Shown piece by piece: positions 24,543-35,915 of a stretch of 64,000 nt of DNA. Within the stretch, counting starts at the first letter, position 1; the number at the start of each line of letters is the position of its first letter. The notes beneath the pieces are model-generated. The model saw only the letters and a list, made by a program, of their open reading frames with translations, was not told where the DNA came from and ran no database searches. The DNA is from Usnea hakonensis (Eukaryota; Ascomycota; Lecanoromycetes; Lecanorales; Parmeliaceae), in contig BLJB01000052.1 of the NCBI GenBank assembly GCA_013423325.1, positions 124,001-188,000 of the forward strand. The letters are read 5' to 3'. The position numbers were made by a program, and so were the translations under genes.

Positions 24543-26242
24543 GGCAGGGAACCGACAAACCAATGTGTCCTTGCTCACGAGATTACAATAGAGTAAAGTA
24601 AGTAGGAAAGTAGGAAAGTAGGAAATGGAGACAACGAGTGGTAGGTAGGTAGATAGAAGATGGGTTTAAGGGGGAGAAAATAAAAAATGAAGTTGAAGAA
24701 AGAAAGGACAGAAGAAGCGTTTTATGTTGATCCGTACCTGCCCAAAACACAAGGTATGTGTAGTGGGGCAAAGGTAATAAAACGTCACTTCGGGATTACT
24801 GGCAGTCCAGATACGTACTAGCTCATCTTCCATGTCCATATAATAAGCAGAGAAGGTACGAGCATTACGATGTTTGAATACGCGTCGTATCCATCAGATT
24901 CTTGTTTACCTTTTTGGGTAGCTTTTAATCGATTTTTTCTTTTTTGCCTGCATGAATGATGACGGAAAGCTTGCAAGTTGCCCCACATGAGATGGTTTAT
25001 TTTTAGTCTCCAATAGCACATGCAGACATCTGTCATGCTATGCGAACTCGGACGTTAAAGTTATGTAACCAAAATCCCATTTAATTCTCTCTGCCCAAGA
25101 TCATTCAAAGAGAGGTGTTGATCATGCTTGGTTGACTGGTGAAGGTCGTGCTATTGTAAAGTAATTTGCAAAGAACCGCCAGCTTGTCTCAGAAAGCGAT
25201 CTTTGACGCCAAATTGCGGCGAGAAAATCATTTTTATTAAAAAGTCTTGGCTTTAGCCTTTAGGTACTTTACAACGATTGAAGCGCCTGCAGGTGCTCCA
25301 AGTGCAGCAACCCCTGATCACATCTAGAGTACTACAGCTTTGCCATTTTCTTCCGAGGGAAGCGTCATCTGATGCACACTCTTTGGCTTCCTTTCCTTTT
25401 GCCACAACTTGAGGCATATCTTGAGCGCTAGAGTAGTGGGCCGTGGAAAATACGAGGCTATCCGGGACCGGGAACGCATACTACTTTAAAGTACTTTACT
25501 GAAAGTACCTTACATTACGTATAGCGAGTACCATCGGAATTCTACTTACCGAGGAAAAAGGCTTCTGACTCAAGTAAAAGTACCATCCAATTGTACATAC
25601 CCTCGTATCCTGTGAAATCAAGTACTTTATGCATCCAAATGGAGATTCTGCTTGCTCAGGCTGGGTTTTATCCTCCACCAATGCGCGGCCAACGCGAGGA
25701 TTTCACGCGGGCGTCTGTTGCCCCTTGCCAATCCCTGATCTCCGCCAGGGACGATTTTCGAACATGAAAACTCACCATGCTTTGCCAAAATTAATAGTCA
25801 CACCGAAACGTTATTTTTGAACAAAGTATCGAGCGTCGGCGTACTCAAATTCTCTTGAGTAACGGACTGGATGAGAGGCTCTTGAAGTTCTAGAAAAAGT
25901 ATGTATTTTGTAGAGTACGTGGGGCGGTAAAATCCTAGTCCTCTCCGCCGCTTTTTCCGTGCTGCAAGGCAAAATTTGGTGGGGAAAAAATCGGGCGATC
26001 TTCGGCTTATCTATTCTTGGCACTAGGCTCTGAGAGCTGCCTGAGGCGCCTACAATCCACGATACTCAGTGTAACCTATAACCAGCTTTCTGCGACGGAG
26101 CCTATCTCTTCAGACCCAGCTCATCAGCTTCAATCACCAACCTGCGGTATATCCATTTGAACCAACCATTTCAGTCGACCACGAGAAACCGTCAACCACC
26201 AATCGTCCATCGCACTACTCAACCCCATAGCAACAGCCCACC
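24543..26242. other. 1.7-kb gap with GTACTTTAC-type motifs
   Basis: Contains the GH17 leader on the left and the Yju2 promoter on the right. The middle holds repeated GTACTTTAC-like and inverse GTAAAGTA motifs (about 25152, 25263, 25488-25520, 25574, 25619), including the palindrome AAAGTACTTT at 25488. No open frame resembles a protein family. Confidence 0.5.
24600..24656. repeat. Short tandem repeats in the GH17 5' leader
   Basis: GTAGGAAA occurs three times in tandem at about 24602-24625, followed by GTAGGTAGGTAGATAG at about 24641-24656. They lie 60-115 bases upstream of the GH17 start codon, probably in its leader or core promoter. Confidence 0.7.
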
Positions 26243-27288
26243 ATGTCTGAACGCAAAGTCCTCCAGAAATACTACCCCCCGGACTTCGACCCATCCAAAA
26301 TCACCAGATCCCGCGTCCCCAAAAATGTCGGCCCAAAAGTAATGACAGTTCGCCTCATGGCTCCCTTTTCTATGAAATGTACGTCTTTTCTTTGCATGCC
26401 CACATAGGCACTACCGGGTTGACCAGAAGGAACTTACACAGCATATAGGCATGTCGTGTGGCGAGTACATATACAAAGGCCGCAAGTTCAACTCCCGAAA
26501 AGAAACCACGGACGAGAAGTACCTCAACATCCCCATTTACCGCTTCTACATAAGATGCACCAGATGCAGTGGTAAGTCGCGCCTCGCCCTCTGCTCGCGA
26601 CCGAGTAGCTCTTCATTTTTCCATTTTTCCATTTTGAATTCACTTCGCTAAACTCCACCTCCTAGCGGAAATCACCTTCAAAACGGACCCAAAAGGCATG
26701 GACTACACGTGCGAACGGGGCGCGAAGCGCAACTTTGAAGTCTGGCGCAAAGCCGACGGTGAAAACGACGACGAGCACAAACTGGAAACGGACGAGGAGC
26801 GACTGGACCGGCTGGAAGCGGAGGAAGCGGAACGGGGCGCGATGGCGGTGCTGGAGGGAAAAGTGGTGGATGCGAAGCGCGAGATGGAGATTGCGGATGC
26901 GTTGGACGAGATTCGGACGAGGAATGCAAGGATCCAGAGGGCGGAGGGGAAGGGCGAGGTGGATAAGGCGTTGGAGCAGGCGGAGAGGGCGAGGAAGGAT
27001 TTGGAGGTGGAGAGGAGGAGGGTGGAGAAGGAGGATGAGGAGGCGGCACGGAGGGCTTTTGGGAAGGGAATTGAGATTGATGATGGAGGTGTTGAGGATG
27101 GGGGATGGGGGGGGATGGATGTCGCTGGGGATGAGGGGATGGTGGGGGATGGTGTTCTTGGCAAGATTACGGCTTCGAAAGGGGCGACCGTGGGGGATAT
27201 GCCGCCGCCTCAATTCAAGAGAGTAGTCAAGAAGAAGAAAGATCTTTCGGCGGCGTTGGGGATTAAGAAAAAGCCTGCCCTGGTCTAA
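26243..27288 (+). CDS. YJU2: Splicing factor Yju2/Cwc16 (CCDC94 family)
   Basis: A spliceosome factor that joins with the Prp19 complex and promotes the first catalytic step. Three exons, 26243-26378, 26449-26571 and 26666-27288, give 293 residues. The start MSERKVLQKYYPPDFDPSKI is the family N-terminus. The CWC16 core has MAPFSMKCMSCGEYIYKGRK and the paired cysteines of IPIYRFYIRCTRCSAEITFK, together a four-cysteine zinc site. It continues with DYTCERGAKRNFEVWR. The C-terminal half is a charged coiled coil, ending in a lysine-rich tail (FKRVVKKKKDLSAALG). Third codon positions are C-rich at the start and strongly G-rich in the last exon. The protein is slightly shorter than some orthologues but complete. 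Confidence 0.95.
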
Positions 27289-27676
27289 GAGGCCCCTCCC
27301 AGACACAGCCAGAGAGCTGGCATCTTTACGCTACCGATGAGCAAACCGTTGAGTCCAATTGGCCTTTGCAGATTGGACAGATTGACGGTGAAACAATGGT
27401 CTTCAAATTCTATACATGCCTATACATCAGGCCGCAGAAGACCCTACCTATTTTCACTCATGGCCAAGAGAGAGAAGTTGTGGAACTATCGAAACACGAG
27501 AAGACAACCCACACGCCAACTCGCTTCTATAGTCGCTCCGTTTCAATACCCGAGGTTGTAATACAACTCCTTGGGGGTACAACAGATCCCCGTACACACA
27601 TACCCGAGACATGAATCTCGTGGACTCGGATATTTCATTTACTTTTGCTTGACACATCCTCTTTTCTGAAAGACTG
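27289..27676. other. Convergent 3' regions of Yju2 and Rts1
   Basis: A 388-base gap shared by the 3' ends of two genes transcribed toward each other. I see nothing else in it. Confidence 0.6.
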
Positions 27677-30311
27677 TTATCCGGCGCGCGGTACATTGTT
27701 GAGCATATCTTGTCTCGTCGTCGGAGGCGGCGGCATCACCCCTCCACTCGACCCGTTCCGCTCGAGGCGTTGGCGGATTTGGGCTGCAGGGTCCTCCATG
27801 GTCTGGCAAGATGAGACATGTCAGCGATTTCATAACCAAACGAACTCTCTCATCTGAGTCTTTACCTGATACTGTCCATCGACTCCTCGCTGCCTTCTTC
27901 CGTCCCTGGAACCGACGCTCTCGTCCTGCAATCTCAAGGCATCAAGCCTCTTCTGACTGTCTTGCGTGATTGGGTCTTCATCGATCCTGCTTGGAGGGTT
28001 GAATTTTTGCCCTCGAAGATCGGTCAAAGGGGGGATCGCCTTTTCTCCATTTGAATTCTGCTTTGCCCAATCGGCTATCAGCGCCCAGTTGGCTGTCCGG
28101 GTCCGCAAGGTCTTCTCGGCGGTAGCTTCGTGTTCACGGTAGTGTTCGGAGCATTCGTCGAAGAGCTGCGGGTTGATCTCCATGAAGAGCTTCATCGCAT
28201 TATAGACCATGCCATGTATCGTCCTGCTTTGTTCAGCGTGCGCATCCTGGTAGAAGATGACGAAACGTACCTGTTCCAGTGACCTTTCGAATTCTCATAG
28301 AGTGGCTGAAACATGATTGGCAGGATGACTTCGACGTTGTCACTGATGAGGTTGCAGAAGTATTCGTTGTTCCAAAAGTATAGCGCTCGTTCTGCAACCT
28401 ATTGCATCTGGTGAGCTGAATGCCAAGTTATAAGACGGTATTACCTACCTGGAAATGTGGGCTTGCGACAGACTTGGCGAGTTGATTGAACAAAGGCTCC
28501 TGGACTTTGGCAAATTCTGCGGGATCCATGACTTCGAAAATATCCTCCACTTCATTGAGAAACATAACCTCTTTAGTGCTGTTGACTTTCGGCCAGTATC
28601 TTAACAGCCCTAAAACGACCTATGCAAGTTTCAGCAGAGATAATTTCTATATTGGCCGAATTAGGACGCACCTCTTCAGTCAAAGCAGCGTCCTTCTCCA
28701 GAAATTGCACAATGCAATAAGCTAGTTGCGGGTGATACATGCTCAAGCTCTTGACTTTGTGTAGAGGTATCAAGACCCTCGTGAGGAACAACTTATGCTC
28801 TTCTTTGAGAGGAAGCGCGAAGCCATTGATGATAGAACCGAGAATCTCCAAAAGTTCCGCAATACCGTTGAATCTTTCGGTCTCGTATATGAATTGGAAG
28901 AAAACATTATTTATCGACCGTCGAATGTATGAACGCAGATTTAGGAATTTGCCATATATTCGATGTAGGGTAGTTTTAAGGAAATCTCGTTCCCGCGGGT
29001 CCTCGGAGTCGAAAAGTTCAAGAAGCTAGATGATGTTAATTAAAATTCCGTACTCCTCTGGATAGCGCCCTACCTGAAGAACGAATTGATGGTCTATGAA
29101 ACCTTTTGCAATATTTGTATTGAAATCCTGGCTTTCGATAAATCGAAGAAAGAACTCGTACACTACCTGTATGTGGGGCCATGCCACTTCCAGTACTGGC
29201 TCGTCCTCTTCGGGGTCAAATGCTTCGCCTTGTGGATTGATGGGCGGCGGTATTGGTCGAAAAAGGTTCTTGCTGAACATGTCAACCACCCTCGGGTACA
29301 TCGGCTCTGTGATAACTTGTCTGTTGTTCGCAACATAATCCAAGAGCTCATGTAGCGCGAGCCGTTTGATCTCTTTTGACTTCATGTCACCACTCGCATC
29401 ATTGAAGTCGAAGATAATGTTGCACTGATCAATCTTCTGCATGAATAGCTCCTGTCGCCGATTTGGAGGTACTTCATGGAAACCTGGCAATTTCTCCAAT
29501 TCCCGCTGCCTCTGATCTGATATATCGAATCGCGACGAATGTTGTCGCTTTGGCGTTCTGATGCCTTCCGGAACATCTTTCGGAGTAGTGGTCAGCCTGT
29601 CGAAAGCACCCGATTTCTGCCCTCTTCCCGGTGGAGCAAGGTCTCCAGGCATAGTCTCTGCAGCACCAGGAGGTGGAATATGCTGAGAAGGTTGTCAGTC
29701 CAAAAAGCACTCAAACCTTGAAGAAGCGCAAGAGAGAAGAGTACACCTAGCAGGTGTACAGAGAAACTGAGCATGTGGACGTACCGGCGCATTTCCTGAG
29801 CTTGGACTTATGACCACGTTAGGCGCCACGCCGTGTCCAGATCTCGTTGGTGTTCCTGGCGCTCCTGAGGCCCCTTGAACGCCCATACCAGATTGTGAGG
29901 GTATGAAGGGGCCGCCAGGGGGCGCAGCATTGGGTGTGCCCGCGGGGGATGCATGTATGGGGTTGCTTGAACCACCTCGTGACGTGCCATTCTCCCCAGG
30001 AGGTAATGGCTTGTTTCTTGTATCATTCACAGCTGTTGTCGACGAAGTTGGCGTGCCCTGATTTGAATTGCTGGGCGAGTGGGCATTAGCGGCTAGCGTG
30101 GAGCTTGAGCTTGGTGCTGGGGATGAAGTGCCAGATGCGGAGTCTTTTTTGTTTTTTGACTTGCTGTTGGAGTCTCTGGCTCGTGAAAGCTGTTCATGCT
30201 GAGTAAGTCAGCTAATTCGTGAATGTAGCAAACACCAGCGCGAAGCAAGGGCAGGAAGCTGCGAGAGACTGGAAGCGGGGCGCGTACCACTCGCTGTTTG
30301 AAACCCTTCAT
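27677..30311 (-). CDS. RTS1: PP2A regulatory subunit B' (B56 family), Rts1-like
   Basis: The B56 subunit directs protein phosphatase 2A to substrates in cell-cycle and stress control. Eight exons close in frame to 727 residues: 30311-30288, 30198-29785, 29682-29074, 29025-28672, 28619-28449, 28398-28271, 28223-27866 and 27802-27677. The first coding exon is only 24 bases (MKGFKQRV), the usual fungal start. A Ser/Pro-rich disordered region spans about 9-190. The HEAT-like B56 core carries LPGFHEVPPNRRQELFMQKI, EVAWPHIQVVYEFFLRFIES, LRSYIRRSINNVFFQFIYE, ALPLKEEHKLFLTRVLIPLH, YHPQLAYCIVQFLEKD and YFCNLISDNVEVILPIMF. All are characteristic of the family. The C-terminal tail is short and polar. 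The gene diverges from the TFIIIC gene on its right. Confidence 0.96.
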
Positions 30312-31230
30312 GTTGCTTGACTTGAAGACGGTCCGTATCACTGACTCGAAACTCGATCGATACCAAGATGATTCGGCGCGCTTGGACGTAGTACAAAGGT
30401 ACCCAAACCAAATCTAAGAGATAGCCGTTCGCTGTCGTTCGGCGACAGATTTTATTTTGTGAGAACGGGCGACCTCGGACGAGGGTAGAAACTTTGAGAC
30501 TTGCTTAGATACTGAGAAGAGCCATACTATTTGCCAAAGAGCGGATGTGAAAAGAATCTCTGGACTGTTGATGGTGCTCGTGGCTAGAGCCTTATGTGTT
30601 GATTGAGGCTCAACATGCGGCTCAATGCCAGACGCCAGACACCAGTTACTGAGAAAGCTTCCTGATAGACATCAAAGGGTGTAAGAGCACTAGAAGAAGA
30701 GGAAGCGGAATAAATGGTTCGATGCTGCTGTGTTGACTCGTGGATGATAATGATACAGAAGCGAAAGCAAGAGCGGGCTTCGGCACTAGCCCCAAGATAG
30801 GCTAGAGGTTGCGGGGCCGTTCAAGGTTCTTGGCGCACTTGCGCCGAACCTTCCATGTGGAGTTGTGGATAGCCTCAACATATATAATAAGCACTTGGTG
30901 AAAGTGTCATCTATTTCTGCGTTGACCTGTATACTGTCATTTGAATTCAAAGGGAATTTCTTTTAGACATTTCTCTCGTCTGCCTTGTACATGAGAGCGC
31001 TTTGTGTCGAGATGATAGAGACGCAGCGAACTCTTTTCTACGTGCTCATATTCAAACCTTGAGCCTTCACTCTCATCCGTGTCTCCATTGAACCTTCTTG
31101 TATTCCACCATCTCATGGGGTTTTACTTTCGTCAATCTTGGTGTGCTCCGACCTAAATCGGACGCTCAATTTGACTGCTCTCTCCATCTACTGAGTCTGA
31201 TCGTTTGCATCTGTGACGACAAACGTATAA
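30312..31230. other. Divergent promoter region of Rts1 and TFIIIC subunit
   Basis: A 919-base interval between two start codons. A perfect 6-bp stem, CTGTCG-TTCGG-CGACAG, lies at 30432-30448, about 120 bases upstream of the Rts1 start codon and probably in its leader. No protein-coding evidence is seen. Confidence 0.5.
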
Positions 31231-33228
31231 ATGGAAAAAGTCAACGGCGAAAAGATTACAGGGAGTAGCAATCACAGACAGGGTCCCTACGCTCCATGGT
31301 ACAGCGTTCCTAGACAGCCCATCGTAGTTGTTGAGCATCCATTTATCATCAAGGATGTCGACAAAGGATTAGCTACACTAGGGAGTCCTAGTAAATTGGG
31401 AGAGGTAAGTCGCCTTCATTTCAGCTGGCATTAGTAACTCATGGTCATAGCTGGTCCACGAAAATTGTGCTACCGCCAGCCTGTATCTTAAACCGGAGGA
31501 TCCTATGGCCAAACCTCTGAGTTCGGCTAACGTCAGCACGAATAATATCCTTCTGAAGGTGACCGTGCCGAAGCGGACTGGTCTCAAACGTCGTCGCGGT
31601 GCAGAGGGTCCATACTATGAAGACGCCAGAGTGGAAGTTCCGGAAGAAGGAGCGATGACCATGGTCAAGGGGGCTCAATGCCTTTTCCGCTCTATGAGCG
31701 ACAATGCCAAGAGGTACCAAGTCGAAGTGATTGGTACCATCAACCAGACTCATCGCTTCCGAGGTATGCGATGATTGTTCTATTAGGGCGGACGTATGTG
31801 CGCTGATACGATCAGGCATGCCCGACTTCGTCAACTCGACTGTGAACATGGCTTTTATGCAGAATCTTCGAGAACACATATTGCCTTTCAACTGTAAGAC
31901 TCCCATTCACATAGCGTCCATGTAATGATAGTAGCTAGTCGAGAAGATGAAAGGTTTCAAATTGGACATGAGCAAAGGTGTGAAGCCAAATACCGAAATC
32001 ATCCCTCCACCGTTCTGGACTCATCTCAGTCTTCCTTTCAATTACTCGTAGGTGACCCAAATATTCTTACAAAAGAAGGCTGATCGTTATTTGATATCGC
32101 CAAAACCCTTCCGTAAAGCGAATCGTCGATCATCTTGGAAACGTTACCAGCGTTAATATGAATACCGGTCCGAAGGTTGCGAGTCCTCCTGTGCCTTTCG
32201 ATGTCGACACCATCCCACAAGCTCCTTCACCAGATCTTCCCCCCATCGACACTCTGACACCCGCAATGCAGCGCTTGGTCAAGACAGCGCTCAGTGTAAC
32301 CCAGGAAAGACCAATTTTCACCCGAAGAGCACTTTACAATTGTATGCCGGGCAACGACTGGGATGTTGTGGGTCCAAATTCTGCCAAAAACGTCTACCAG
32401 TACGTGGGGTATACGTTCTCATCTGGCCCTTGGCGCGATGCACTCGTAAGATATGGCGTAGACCCACGCACAGATCCCAGCTTCAGGAAGTATCAGACTA
32501 TGATTTTCATGTTAGACACCGAACCTAAAGACAGTCGGGCGAAATTCAATCAGACCAAACCTGACCGAACCAAATCCGAACAGGTCTTGAAGAAGGAGAG
32601 CCATCTATTCGACGGCGTGACTGTCAGCACAGATGGGAAAATATGGCAAGTTTGTGACATCACCGAGCCTTTCCTAAAGGATCTCTTGTCTACCACTAGG
32701 CTTCGTAAAGATTGTCACGTGAGCGCTATGATTCCACTTGCCTTTTCTTCGCTGACTTCGTTGCAGACTGAACGGGACGGCTGGTACCACAATGGCACTT
32801 GGGCCAAAGCCAAAATCATCATGAAAGCCAAGATGGCTGCTATACTGGACGGCGTGACCGCGAAAGACGTGGTCTTTGCTAAAGTCGTAAACGAGATGCC
32901 CGATATCATGAGAAACAGCAATAAAACCGCAACTTACCTAGGTCCGGATGCCACTCCAGAGGAGACACATTTAGCAAGTGTAATTCGTAGCGCCGCTCAA
33001 ATGAACTACACGGCAAATCAAGATGGGACGAGAGGGCATGACGGCTATGATGACGAGCAAGACCAAGATGAGGAAATACTAGTGCCAGCTGTGCCAGAAG
33101 ACGACCTGATAGATCCGAGGATCACTGAAGCTGTCTCACAGTTTGCGAGCCTCAGCGACAAAGCTGAGCTCGATACCTTAGCGAGTGAAGATATGGAAGC
33201 TGTTGGAACCCAGAACCTAAATCAATAA
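31231..33228 (+). CDS. Transcription factor IIIC subunit 5 (tau95/Sfc1-like)
   Basis: Part of TFIIIC, which binds the internal A-box promoter of tRNA genes for RNA polymerase III. Exons 31231-31404, 31451-31763, 31816-31893, 31939-32047, 32094-32718 and 32767-33228 give 586 residues. Family blocks are VVVEHPFIIKDVDKGLATLG, SLYLKPEDPMAKPL, NILLKVTVPKRTGLKRRRG, GTINQTHRFRGMPDFVNST, IIPPPFWTHLSLPFNYS joined to YRQNPSVKR, then the winged-helix part (PIFTRRALYNCMPG), YTFSSGPWRDALVRYGVDPR and GWYHNGTWAKAKIIMK. The C-terminus is acidic. Intron 4 has a normal GTAGGT donor but no AG at the position that keeps frame (see findings). Intron 5 is 48 bases, in frame and stop-free, so its retention would add 16 residues. 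Confidence 0.93.
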
Positions 33229-34495
33229 CGCTGAAAAAGGCGTGCTCTCAATGATCTTGATGAGGACGATCTCGTTGCAAACAAATACACTGAACGGTTA
33301 ATAACACATTCGCTACCTACAGAAGCCATTATGTAAGTCGTATACTGCATAAATGCTTGTGTATATACTAGGACAAAAAGACATTGGTCTCGCAACGGGC
33401 TCCGCGTTGCTCAAGTTCTCTTCCCAGTGCCTTTGGGTGTCGGTCAGGGTGACGTTGCGGTCTGACACAGGACCAACTCGGGAGTAACAGACATTTATCG
33501 CGAGGGTCTGCCTCTCTGTGTGTTCATATATCAACGCTTTCCTCCTTTTTACTGGAATCAATTCTCCTTGGAAAGGTTTGAATAAGAACACCAAGCTCGA
33601 AAAATTAACTCCATTCAAACTCACGAATCCGGCGATGATTCCCTTCTTTAGAGTAATTAGGCTGATATCATTACCACACAGACTTAGAATAAGTGTAGAG
33701 ACAAATGACGGGATGTGTCAACGCTGTCGTGACCCGAAAGCTCGTATCCGGGGTAAGCAAATCCTTCCAGAGGAAGTGCCGGCGATGATCGATTTTGAGG
33801 GACCATAAGGAACGACAGATACTGAGTATGGACTCCGGCTCCGGCAGACTGTAGCCTCTGAAGCACCAGAAGGCAGACACGTCATCGCGTTTTGTTCCCA
33901 TACTCAGTAATCTCGCAGTCAAAATTCCATTTGTACTAGTACGAGGATGGCGCCGCCAAACATGCAAAGTTACCAATGACCCGGGTTGCTTGCATCCCAA
34001 ATTGATTGTACTGTGTTGAGATAGCAAAGGGAGCTCTAGTCTATCCAGCCCTCGATCTCAAGGGACTGCATAAAACATCCAGCTAAGCTCCTGCTTCAAG
34101 TTTCCCTTTCAGTCATGAGCTCTTGGGCGTTCCATATCCATTGAAATTTAGAGACAATGGAATGTCACACGGCCGCTCCCGGGCTGTTTCCCCAGCCCAT
34201 ACGCCCACAAAGCGCCACTGGGCCTCGCAGGCATCATTGATCTTTGAGCTCAATATTCATTGAAGGGTTCTTAGACGTCACCTAGGAGTTCGATATGGCA
34301 GCTGTTTGCGAAAGAAATGCTGGAAATGGGAGATACAAAAGGGAGCAGGAACGCTGTACTCTATTATAACTCATCAACATTGTTGACATAGATGCACAAT
34401 CTCAAGACTCTCTCTTCGAAATCAAGTCAAAGTTGCAGCTGGCTTATTTAGCCATTGTCAGGCATCTGTTTATTGAATCTGCACACCCTGCAAAC
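33229..34495. other. Gap without recognised gene
   Basis: Minus-strand open frames at 33313-33624 and 33671-34027 have no recognisable domain and unremarkable composition. I see no gene. Confidence 0.45.
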
Positions 34496-35205
34496 ATGTA
34501 TCTCCCTCTCACTCTGATCCCCCTCTCGACCGTCACTTGGCCAACATCACTTCCTGGTACACAGCGCGATTGCTCCTTCCACACTCTATTTTGACCGAGA
34601 ACTAACGCTCATCATCAGGTCAGGGTAATGCAGTGACTGTACCGACTACAACACCAGCCCCAACTCCTGCGATTGAATCCTTCGAAAAACGCCAATCTGC
34701 ATACGCACCCGTAGATACACGTGAGCCTGTCTACGAAGTTTTAGCTGGAGACGCTGCCGAAGATTTGGAAAAACGCCAGCACAGTACTCGTACATACACT
34801 GGGTTCGATCAAATCCTCGATATCCTCTGCCCTACCTTGAAAGCACTCAAGAGCGAGAATCCCAGCTTGTTCAATGGTCCTTTGCAATCGTGCACCTCCT
34901 TGCAAGATTCGAGCTCGAATCAGCAGAAGAGAGCCTTCAGGGAGCGTAGCGTCAATGACGAAAACGAGAAACGTGTCGCAGATGCTGATGTTAAGGTTGA
35001 CGGGTCTGGGAAGGCATTTGTGGGCAGAAGCCATGAAGATTTGCCGGAGAAGCGGGCCCATGACAGCAACGATTTTGTGGAAAGGCGCCAAACTGAAGTC
35101 TACGACAGGGTTCTTTGCGCCACTCTAAAACAGCTTGTCGCCATTGATCGTGCCAGGTTCTCCGCTCTCAGTTCTTGGTGCAACGCCGGGACAACGATGG
35201 ATTAA
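34496..35205 (+). CDS. Secreted precursor with multiple Kex2-type sites and two C-x20-C modules
   Basis: Two exons, 34496-34556 and 34619-35205, give 215 residues; the acceptor ATCATCAG keeps the frame. The N-terminus MYLPLTLIPLSTVTWPTSLP is a plausible though weak signal peptide, followed by a Thr/Pro-rich pro-region. Dibasic sites occur at KR45, KR73, KR125, KR139, KR166 and RR177, most preceded by Glu (E-K-R, E-R-R). Cutting at these would release six peptides; the three that matter start with Gln, which can cyclise. Peptides 74-125 and 178-215 are related: ILCPTLKALKSENPSLFNG against VLCATLKQLVAIDRARFSA, each with two Cys exactly 20 residues apart (Cys91/Cys112, Cys187/Cys208). This resembles fungal Kex2-processed repeat proteins in layout. 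Function is unknown; an effector, a signalling peptide or a precursor of a modified peptide are all possible. No modifying enzyme gene is adjacent. Confidence 0.7.
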
Positions 35206-35915
35206 TGCCTGAATTGAATACATCATTGGATATGGCACGCGGAAAGGCGATGCAATTTAAGTCGTGGGAGTTGGATTGCATGAGCATGGATGCATCGACA
35301 GAACATCAGGAGTTTCCTCTTTTTTGCTGCACAGACTAGGTGCAACTCTGCGGGCGAAATGCATGTGCTTGTCAAAAGCATGAGTGCATCATCATTTGGC
35401 GTTGCTGGAATGGCAAATAGTATGACTGCCGAAATCGAATTTTATATTGCACTCATGTCAATCCAAAACATAAGTAGGAAGAGAATTTGAGAAACATGTC
35501 TCTCGAGAGCAAACTATCAAGGACACCCGGAAATTCATTAAACAGAAGACAATATAATATACATCTCCAAATTCTTTCCACTATTCATTCGCGGTTCTCG
35601 CTCACCATTTATTCAGCAGTGCGGATCTCGGCCTTGTGCTAGGCTCTTGATCACTGCGTGACAATTGCGGTCATGAACCAGGGATGATGAAGAACTTTTC
35701 AACGGTAAACTTCAATGGCAGCTCTTCGACTCTCAGCGCTCTTAGACATTTTCAAGAGTTGTCTACAGAAGAAGTGAGCGCTTTGCATGTTAACGGATAA
35801 GTAGAGGCGTCTTATAGACGCGCTAAACGCGGTACAGGCAGAAGTCTGTAAAGTACAGTAGTAAACACTGGATTTCTGTCGGTAATTGTACAGGAACCAC
35901 ACTCTTTGAAAAAAC
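35206..35915. other. Gap upstream of the APC/C subunit
   Basis: The 3' region of the precursor gene and the promoter of the following gene. Minus-strand frames of 65 and 86 codons near 35699-36020 overlap the first exon of the next gene and look accidental. Nothing else is seen. Confidence 0.5.

Noticed and set aside
26662..27306. Long minus-strand frames opposite Yju2
   Set aside because: They come from the G-rich codon bias of Yju2 exon 3 and encode only proline/serine runs.
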